This document shows, one piece after another, positions 40,236 to 45,631 of a stretch of 45,631 nt of DNA (positions are counted from its first letter, which is position 1; the number at the start of each line of letters is the position of its first letter). The notes below the pieces were generated by a model. It was not told where the DNA came from, did not search any database, and saw only the letters and a list, made by a program, of their open reading frames with translations. The position numbers and the translations under genes were made by a program. This DNA comes from an uncultured Bacilli bacterium (GTDB taxonomy: Bacteria; Bacillota_I; Bacilli_A; RF39; UBA660), in assembly GCA_944351765.1 (NCBI GenBank), contig CALVPR010000007.1, positions 1-45,631 of the forward strand. The letters are read 5' to 3'.

Positions 40236-41120
40236 CTACTCCTTCTTTGCTCTTGGATGAGCCATTTCATATACTTTTTTTATTTGTTCATTAGTAACAT
40301 GAGTATATATACTAGTTGTATTAAGTGATTCATGACCAAGTAAGTCTTTAACACTTACTAAATCAGCCCCATTATTTAACATATCGGTTGCAAATGTATG
40401 TCTAAACACATGGGGAGATATTTTACCATCAATACCTGCTTTTACTTTTATTTTATTAATAATATCTCTTACATATTTACTAGAAATATGCCCATTGTTT
40501 CTTCCTATAAATAAATATTCACTATCTTTTTTATATAATTTTTTTCTTCCTTCTTTAATAAATTTATTTAAAGCATCTTTACAGGTATCATTAAATATTA
40601 CTATTCTTTCTTTACTTCCTTTTCCCAATATTTTTATCTCATTGTTATAAAAATTTATATCACTTAATTTTATATTAATAAGTTCACTAACTCTTATTCC
40701 AGTAGAATATAATATTTCTATTATCAATCTATCTCTTTCTAGTATTGGGTCATCTCCCATACATACATCAAAAATATCAGTAATGTCTTTTTCATTTATA
40801 AATTTAGGTAAAACTAATCCTTTTTTAGGATTATTAATATTAACAAAATAATTATATTCAATAATACCCTCTTTTACTAAAAAATTATAAAAAGTTCTAA
40901 GAGAACTTAACTTTCTACTTATACTACTTTTAGATAACTTATTGTCATTATATAAATGTGCTAAATATAAACTTATATCTTCATCAGTTATATTAATTAC
41001 TTTATTTATAAAATCCGTAAATTCTTCTATATCTCTTAAATAAGCATTAATTGTATTCATAGAGTATTTCTTATTAGTTTTTAAATATAAATAAAACATA
41101 TCTATATAATTAGTTTTCAT
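40236..41120 (-). CDS. XerC/XerD-type tyrosine recombinase
   Basis: The 294-residue protein has an N-terminal SAM-like core-binding domain (FYLYLKTNKKYSMNTINAYLRDIEEF) and the catalytic domain with all six residues: TGIRVSELI (Arg), LGKGSKERI (Lys), HVFRHTFATDML (His and Arg), LGHESLNTTSIYTHV (His, Tyr). This is the size and layout of chromosome-dimer resolvases XerC or XerD, rather than of phage integrases. The ATG at 41120 follows AAGGAA. It overlaps trmB by coupling, so it is probably the housekeeping recombinase; whether XerC or XerD cannot be said. Confidence 0.9.
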   Translation of the reverse strand: MKTNYIDMFYLYLKTNKKYSMNTINAYLRDIEEFTDFINKVINITDEDISLYLAHLYNDNKLSKSSISRKLSSLRTFYNFLVKEGIIEYNYFVNINNPKKGLVLPKFINEKDITDIFDVCMGDDPILERDRLIIEILYSTGIRVSELINIKLSDINFYNNEIKILGKGSKERIVIFNDTCKDALNKFIKEGRKKLYKKDSEYLFIGRNNGHISSKYVRDIINKIKVKAGIDGKISPHVFRHTFATDMLNNGADLVSVKDLLGHESLNTTSIYTHVTNEQIKKVYEMAHPRAKKE

Positions 41121-41122
41121 AA

Positions 41123-41749
41123 TCATTTCCTTGCTATTAATTTATTTATTTTAATATTCAAATTTGAAAATTTTTCTTCATATTCTGTCATTATATTATT
41201 AGCACATTCCTTATGTAAATCATTAGTAAGATATTCGATATTATAACCATATTCTTTTAAACTATCTACAGAATAATTAAATAAATCTATATTATCCGTT
41301 TTCATTTCTATTATATTATCATTTTTAAATATTTTATCATATTTTTCTAGAAAAACAGGACTAGTTAATCTTCTTTTTGCATGTCTTTCTTTAGGCCAAG
41401 GATCAGAAAAATTTAAATATATTTTATCTATTTCTTTATTAAATACTTCATCAATTCTAAAAGCATCCATCCTAATAAATTTTAAATTAGATATATTTAA
41501 TTCTTCTACTTTTTCAATTGCCCGTACTAGTACACTATCAAATTTTTCTATTCCAATATAATTTATGTTAGGATTTTTAATAGCATTTTCTATTATAAAC
41601 TTCCCTTTACCCATTCCTATTTCTATACAAATAGGATTATTATTATTAAATACTTTATTCCAATTATTAATATTATCAAAAGGATTATCTATATTGTAAT
41701 TACTTAATAATATTTTATCTTTTGCACCCTTTACATTTCTTAACCTCAT
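41123..41749 (-). CDS. trmB: tRNA (guanine-N7-)-methyltransferase TrmB
   Basis: The SAM-dependent enzyme makes m7G46 in the tRNA variable loop. The 208 residues show CIEIGMGKGKFIIENA (SAM site), NYIGIEKFDSV, and the family hallmark NFSDPWPKERHAKRRL. GAAGGAAGTG precedes the ATG. It heads the operon with xer and tdk and is divergent from the Met-rich gene at 41834. Confidence 0.95.
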   Translation of the reverse strand: MRLRNVKGAKDKILLSNYNIDNPFDNINNWNKVFNNNNPICIEIGMGKGKFIIENAIKNPNINYIGIEKFDSVLVRAIEKVEELNISNLKFIRMDAFRIDEVFNKEIDKIYLNFSDPWPKERHAKRRLTSPVFLEKYDKIFKNDNIIEMKTDNIDLFNYSVDSLKEYGYNIEYLTNDLHKECANNIMTEYEEKFSNLNIKINKLIARK

Positions 41750-41833
41750 AGTACACTTCCTTCAAATTTATTTTAACACAATCTGGGTATTTTGCATATA
41801 TTAAAATGAAAAGAATAACGGGAGTGTGAAAGT

Positions 41834-42175
41834 ATGAAAGATGATAGAGATATGTATTATGGTAATTATGGATATGTAGCCAATCCTTTTCCTAATGGAA
41901 TGATGCCTATGATGCAAGGAGGAATGATGCCTAACGGAATGATGCCTATGATGCAAAACCCTAATATGAATTACAGTATGCCTTATAGTAATCAAAATAT
42001 GATGCCTTGTAATCAAAATAATAGTTCTAATAATAATGATATTGATACTAGACTAAATATTATAGAAAGGCAAATAAAAAGATTAAATGAAAGAGTTACA
42101 AGATTAGAAGCATCGTATAATAATACTACTACTAACATTTATAATGAACCGGATAGTTCGATGTATATGATGTAA
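41834..42175 (+). CDS. Met-rich repeat protein with C-terminal coiled coil
   Basis: The 113 residues begin with a Tyr/Gly stretch, then a Met-, Pro-, Asn- and Gln-rich region with the repeat NGMMPMMQ twice and related PNGMMP units. The C-terminal part (IDTRLNIIERQIKRLNERVTRLEASY) is a short coiled coil that should oligomerise. The end is Met-rich again. This composition is like small spore-coat or surface-layer assembly proteins, but no family match is certain. GGGAGTG precedes the ATG; a terminator overlaps the stop. Copper binding by the Met runs is another possibility. Confidence 0.75.
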   Translation: MKDDRDMYYGNYGYVANPFPNGMMPMMQGGMMPNGMMPMMQNPNMNYSMPYSNQNMMPCNQNNSSNNNDIDTRLNIIERQIKRLNERVTRLEASYNNTTTNIYNEPDSSMYMM

Positions 42176-42202
42176 ATACCTAATAATATTTAGGTATTTT
42201 TT
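42174..42202 (+). terminator. Terminator between the Met-rich gene and the U32 gene
   Basis: aatacctaa and ttaggtatt pair around a 5-nt loop, followed by TTTTTTC on plus. It includes the stop codons of both convergent genes. Confidence 0.8.
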
Positions 42203-44387
42203 CTAATAATTTTTGAATTTCTATTTGGGTTTCATCTAATAATTCTATTCGATAATTTTTAATTCCCATATCTATATAATCTTTTATATTATTAATATAA
42301 TCAATATTTTTATAATGCATTATATGAGTTAAGCAATTATTATGAATAATTCTATATTTATAACCTAATCTATCTTGTAAATAATATTTATTCTTATTAA
42401 TTTTACATACACTACAATTATTTAATAATTCTTTTAATGGGCAATACTTCATAATCATAAGTTCCATCTTACCATATATAATTACTTCAATATCTTTATC
42501 TTTTAATAATTTTATTTTATTAAAGTCACATTCTGGAGATATTACTACTCTTTTAACTCCTAATTCTTTAAAAAACTTAATACTATAGTCATTTACTACA
42601 TTTAAGAAATAATCACTAACAACATTATTATTTTTACTATATTTATAGACACTCCCTAATTCAGATGCTAAAATATTTTCATTTTTAAATTCATTAAAAG
42701 ATGACATTACTCTACTAGTTCTATAATAAATATTATTACTCTTATATTTTAAATATAAATTATAGTTATCGGTATATATATTATCTACTTTGTTTAAACA
42801 TGCAAGTAATTGTTCTTCATTTCTTACTAACACATTTACACTAACATTATTTGTTTTTACATTATCTTTTATCTTTGGTATTTCATTAATTATTATTTCT
42901 TTTTTATTTTCTATTCTTTTATTTATTAATTTAGTTACCAAATCTCTTCTTAATTCATTTAATTCTTTTAAACTAATAAATATATTATCATCTATATCTA
43001 TTTCTATATTATTTAATATAAAAGGAGTATTTCCTAATTTAGATAGCTTATCTATTATTACTTCTTTAGTTACTGGATTATTAATAGAGGGTTCTACAAC
43101 AGTTCCATATACTTCTACTTCATTTATTCCATCACTAATACTAATATATAATCCTTTATTTATTTTAGCAGTAACTTTATAATCAACTTTTATTTTTTTC
43201 TCCCCATAATTATTTAACTTTTTTAATAGGTCTTTATCAATTGTTTTAAGTACAGTATCATCAGCTTTTAAATTAACTTTATTAGGAATAGAAATAATGT
43301 CATTAGGGTTTCCTTTATTTACTAATTTATCATGTTTATCATATAACATATTAACAATCATTCCTGTGTTACTTTCTTTAAATCTAATTCCATCTTCTTG
43401 ATTCAATACTCTACTTAGTTTTATATATATTCTATTTTTAGTAGTTTTAACTACTTTACCTAAATTAATTCCCTGATGATTAGGACTTTCAATATTAATA
43501 ATATTGTCGTTAAATAAAAATCCTTTAGTAAATTTACGATTAAATAACACTTTTAAGTTATCTATATCTTCTTTAGTCAAAATCATTTCTTCTTTATTAT
43601 AATATTTATCTATTAAAGTTCGATATAATTTAGTTATGAATCCAACATATTCAGGGCTTTTCATTCTACCTTCTATTTTTAAACTAGTAATACCTAAATC
43701 TAATATTTCTTTTAAGTTATCTAAAGTATTTAATTCTTTAGTGCTAAGTAAATATTCACCTTTAGTATTAATTACTTTATCATTTTCTATTAGTTTATAA
43801 GGAAGACGACAAGATCCTACACATTCACCACGATTACCACTTCTACCACCATTTAAACTACTAAATAAGCAACATCCAGAATAACTTATACATAATGCTC
43901 CATGAATAAACACTTCTTTCTCTATATCAATATTTATATTATTTATTTCACTTAAAGACATTTCTCTATCAAGAACTACCCTAGTAACTCCTAAATCTTT
44001 AAAACATTTAATTCCATAAATATTATGATTATGACATTGAGTAGAAGCATGTACTTCTAAATTAGGAAGTACTTTTCTAATTAAACTAATCATTCCAATA
44101 TCTTGCATAATTACAGCATCAACATTATTCTTATGTAAAAAAGTTAAGTATTTAACAAATTCTTCTACTTCGTCGTTATATATAATTGTATTTGCAGTTA
44201 CATAAACTTTAACGCCATATATATGAGCATAGTTAATAGCTTCCACTAATTCATCATTAGTAAAGTTATTTGCATATTTTCTAGCTCCAAAAGATTTGCC
44301 TCCTAAATATACAGCATCTGCTCCATTATGTACTGCTTGATATAAACTTTCCATATTTCCTACTGGACTTAATAATTCTACTTTCAT
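42180..44387 (-). CDS. Peptidase-U32-family RNA hydroxylation-type protein (RlhA/TrhP-like)
   Basis: The 735-residue protein starts with the U32 barrel: VELLSPVGNMESLYQAVHNGADAVYLGG, HASTQCHNHN, and the cysteine/iron-sulfur stretch FIHGALCISYSGCCLFSS with GNRGECVGSCRLPY. After it come the LKIEGRMKSPEYV motif and a DUF3656-like C-terminal extension, then another Cys group (CPLKE, CSVCK). U32 proteins of this length are known to hydroxylate RNA: RlhA on 23S rRNA and TrhP on wobble uridine. The two-domain length fits RlhA better than TrhP, but the target is not proven. AAAGGAAGTG precedes the ATG. Confidence 0.85.
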   Translation of the reverse strand: MKVELLSPVGNMESLYQAVHNGADAVYLGGKSFGARKYANNFTNDELVEAINYAHIYGVKVYVTANTIIYNDEVEEFVKYLTFLHKNNVDAVIMQDIGMISLIRKVLPNLEVHASTQCHNHNIYGIKCFKDLGVTRVVLDREMSLSEINNINIDIEKEVFIHGALCISYSGCCLFSSLNGGRSGNRGECVGSCRLPYKLIENDKVINTKGEYLLSTKELNTLDNLKEILDLGITSLKIEGRMKSPEYVGFITKLYRTLIDKYYNKEEMILTKEDIDNLKVLFNRKFTKGFLFNDNIINIESPNHQGINLGKVVKTTKNRIYIKLSRVLNQEDGIRFKESNTGMIVNMLYDKHDKLVNKGNPNDIISIPNKVNLKADDTVLKTIDKDLLKKLNNYGEKKIKVDYKVTAKINKGLYISISDGINEVEVYGTVVEPSINNPVTKEVIIDKLSKLGNTPFILNNIEIDIDDNIFISLKELNELRRDLVTKLINKRIENKKEIIINEIPKIKDNVKTNNVSVNVLVRNEEQLLACLNKVDNIYTDNYNLYLKYKSNNIYYRTSRVMSSFNEFKNENILASELGSVYKYSKNNNVVSDYFLNVVNDYSIKFFKELGVKRVVISPECDFNKIKLLKDKDIEVIIYGKMELMIMKYCPLKELLNNCSVCKINKNKYYLQDRLGYKYRIIHNNCLTHIMHYKNIDYINNIKDYIDMGIKNYRIELLDETQIEIQKLLEKIPKYY

Positions 44388-44411
44388 AATTCACTTCCTT
44401 TAAAAAGAAAA

Positions 44412-44431
44412 TAACTTAGACGCCTAAGTTA
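44412..44431 (-). terminator. Terminator after the DUF4282-like gene
   Basis: On the minus strand TAACTTAG-GCGT-CTAAGTTA is followed by TTTTCTTTTT. Confidence 0.8.
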
Positions 44432-44881
44432 CTATTCTTCATTTTCTTTCTTCTTTGGTTTTTCAGGATTTTTTAATTTTTTATTAATTTCTGTTGTATT
44501 TCTACAAATAGTTAATAAAATCAATGAAAATTCATATGCAATTCTAGCAACTACATTTCCTACAATAATTGTCATAAGAGCAGATAAAATGTTTACTGAA
44601 AGTAGTCCTAATCCAACTAGTGTTATATAAATTGCAGTAATTAAATAACATACTTTTAAAATAGTTTCAAGTAACATTTTCTTAAATGATAAGAAATCAT
44701 AAAGCCATGCTGTAAAACCAGTAAATTTATTTTCGTTTTCTTTATTTAAAAACAAAATATAAACTACTATTCCGCCTGCAATTGCAATTACTACTGAAAT
44801 AATCATCCAAATCCCTAAACTTTCTAATCCTGAAGTGTTCAAAGAATTACTATAATTGTAATAATTTCCATATCCGTACAT
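44432..44881 (-). CDS. DUF4282-like membrane protein
   Basis: The 149-residue protein has a Tyr/Asn/Gly-rich N-terminus (YGYGNYYNYSN), a first helix (GIWMIISVVIAIAGGIVVYILF), a cytoplasmic FTGFTAWLYDFLSFKKM segment, then two close helices and IAYEFSLILLTICRNTTEINKKL. The end is charged and Lys/Glu-rich. The helix pair plus YEF-x-L-L and NTTEIN resemble DUF4282, from memory. The ATG at 44881 follows AGGAGGAG; an upstream in-frame ATG at 44938 has no RBS and would overlap the small gene at 44928. The function is unknown. Confidence 0.75.
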   Translation of the reverse strand: MYGYGNYYNYSNSLNTSGLESLGIWMIISVVIAIAGGIVVYILFLNKENENKFTGFTAWLYDFLSFKKMLLETILKVCYLITAIYITLVGLGLLSVNILSALMTIIVGNVVARIAYEFSLILLTICRNTTEINKKLKNPEKPKKKENEE

Positions 44882-44927
44882 ATTACTCCTCCTCTTAATC
44901 AATATTATAACACACTTTATATTAATA

Positions 44928-45032
44928 TTACAAAACAAATTTTTTCATAAATATATAAGTTAATGAAAATATAACACTCACAAATAAAAATACTTTCATA
45001 GCTACGTAAAATATACTTTCTTTTTTCTTCAT
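44928..45032 (-). CDS. 34-residue single-pass membrane peptide
   Basis: A short gene with AGAGAGGTAAG five bases before the ATG encodes KKKESIFYVAMKVFLFVSVI and then FSLTYIFMKKFVL. A basic start, a 20-residue hydrophobic helix and a basic end make a plausible small membrane protein. It ends 47 bp before the DUF4282-like gene on the same strand and may be co-transcribed. No homolog is known to me. The strong RBS and the helix are the only support. Confidence 0.55.
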   Translation of the reverse strand: MKKKESIFYVAMKVFLFVSVIFSLTYIFMKKFVL

Positions 45033-45134
45033 TTTCTTACCTCTCTATAAAATTATATCATAAATGTTATTTTTTTCATATAATATATTGTCAAAATAAT
45101 TATTTTTTGATACAATTAATTTGTTCCAAGTTAC

Positions 45135-45208
45135 GGGGCTTTAGCCAAGTGGTAAGGCATGGGACTGCAACTCCCTGAGCACCGGTTCAAATCCGGTAGG
45201 CCCCTCCA
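45135..45208 (+). tRNA. tRNA-Cys (anticodon GCA)
   Basis: Full cloverleaf: acceptor GGGGCTT with AGGCCCC, anticodon loop CTGCAAC, T-arm CCGGTTCAAATCCGG, and encoded CCA. It is followed by hairpins and a T-run. Confidence 0.95.
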
Positions 45209-45256
45209 TTGGGAAATCTGTTCGAACTTTTATAGTTTGAACTTAATATAGAAAAG

Positions 45257-45289
45257 TATCAATTTCTAAATGAAGTTGATATTTTTTTG
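45257..45289 (+). terminator. Terminator after tRNA-Cys
   Basis: tatcaatttc and gaagttgata pair (one G-U) around a 5-nt loop and lead into seven T. A smaller hairpin (gttcgaact/agtttgaac) sits just before, at about 45222-45243. The AAGAAAGGA of the next gene follows at once, so partial read-through may express it. Confidence 0.75.
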
Positions 45290-45309
45290 TTTTAAGAAAG
45301 GATTTTATT

Positions 45310-45585
45310 ATGATTAATATTGTAAGTAAACCAATAGAGTTTGAAACTGAGTTAAAAAAGAAAATTGAGTTTATATGTGACTTTTGTAATACTAAACCGA
45401 AAATAATAAATGGCAATATAAGAAATATAGAACACTCTAATTTATCTTATATAGAGCCACATAGAGTTATTATTAAAGGAATTACTTTCCTAGCATTTAA
45501 TTATTCTAAAACACTCTATATCGGTAATCTATCAAACAAAGATTTAGAAGATTATAGAACAAAAGTCAAAATAAATTTTGACTAA
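45310..45585 (+). CDS. Unknown 91-residue protein
   Basis: The ATG is preceded by AAGAAAGGA. The product is soluble, with CDFC near residue 23 as a possible metal or redox pair, and strands such as RVIIKGITFLAFNYSKTLYI. It lies between two terminators, directly after tRNA-Cys. I recognise no family. Confidence 0.6.
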   Translation: MINIVSKPIEFETELKKKIEFICDFCNTKPKIINGNIRNIEHSNLSYIEPHRVIIKGITFLAFNYSKTLYIGNLSNKDLEDYRTKVKINFD

Positions 45586-45608
45586 CTTACCTCACGGTAA
45601 GTTTTTTC
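45584..45608 (+). terminator. Terminator after the 91-residue gene
   Basis: aacttacc-tcac-ggtaagtt followed by TTTT on plus. The stem includes part of the stop codon. Bases 45609-45631 hold nothing that I recognise. Confidence 0.75.
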
Positions 45609-45631
45609 TACTTCACGGGAATTTATATTCC

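Noticed and set aside
40236-41120. Phage integrase with attachment sites
   Set aside because: Size, six catalytic residues and its place in a trmB-tdk operon fit the housekeeping Xer recombinase; no direct-repeat att sites were seen around it or at the tRNA genes.
41801-42016. His-rich minus-strand frame
   Set aside because: It is the antisense of the Met-rich repeats (ATG read as CAT). The plus-strand frame has RBS, promoter space and a terminator.
1-45631. CRISPR arrays, rRNA genes, IS elements with terminal inverted repeats
   Set aside because: No regularly spaced 25-40 bp repeats, no rRNA-like GC-rich stretches and no transposase with terminal repeats were found on reading both strands.

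Overview
The window looks like chromosome from an uncultured, very AT-rich Bacillota of the kind found in animal guts (Bacilli of the Erysipelotrichales/RF39 sort). Protein sequences are crowded with Asn, Lys, Ile and Tyr. Trp is TGG, and UGA acts as a stop (the KilA-N gene ends in TGA before an in-frame downstream gene), so the code is standard. The cell makes a wall: uppS, M23 and M15 murein hydrolases and SipW-type surface proteins are present. The lineage is an inference from composition and gene content only.

Region 1 (1-21.4 kb, all but one gene on the minus strand) is a core envelope block, uppS ... cdsA-rseP, opened by about 18.6 kb of mixed content. That insert holds four AAA ATPases with DUF4143-type C-termini, two unknown membrane-anchored proteins, a KilA-N protein, holA, a CtpE-like P-type ATPase, an M23 hydrolase with a consensus promoter, an Rpn-family nuclease with 12-residue repeats and an M15 endolysin-like peptidase. 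Its most notable part is 6.4-10.1 kb. A SipW/TasA-type secreted protein ends in a 30-codon island of NNC codons at 50% GC, the signature of a diversity-generating retroelement (DGR) variable region. Just downstream lies a 5'-truncated reverse transcriptase with an intact YVDD motif. A second, shorter copy of the same RT 3' end lies 1.45 kb away, so an ATPase gene is bracketed by RT remnants. No template repeat or accessory gene is visible here.

Region 2 (21.4-33.8 kb) holds housekeeping and accessory genes: a guanine-deaminase-like enzyme, a DHHW-MBOAT-DUF4358 set for acylating an extracellular polymer, a CmpB-type membrane protein, tRNA-Arg(CCU), a ParB-fold protein paired with a GT2 glycosyltransferase, and a tight five-gene operon (zinc-protease-like, queuosine-precursor-type transporter, nucleoside deoxyribosyltransferase, P-loop kinase, PHP phosphoesterase).

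Region 3 (33.9-45.6 kb) holds a two-gene SUF-like Fe-S assembly system (SmsC/SmsB type) behind an ArsR regulator with N-terminal cysteines and a 16-bp perfect palindromic operator. It also holds ppdK, a trmB-xer-tdk operon, a Met-rich repeat protein, a U32 peptidase-family tRNA/rRNA hydroxylation-type enzyme, a 34-residue membrane peptide, tRNA-Cys(GCA) and a short plus-strand transcription unit that ends on the smsB stop codon.

All functional calls rest on motifs recognised by eye; no database search was run.
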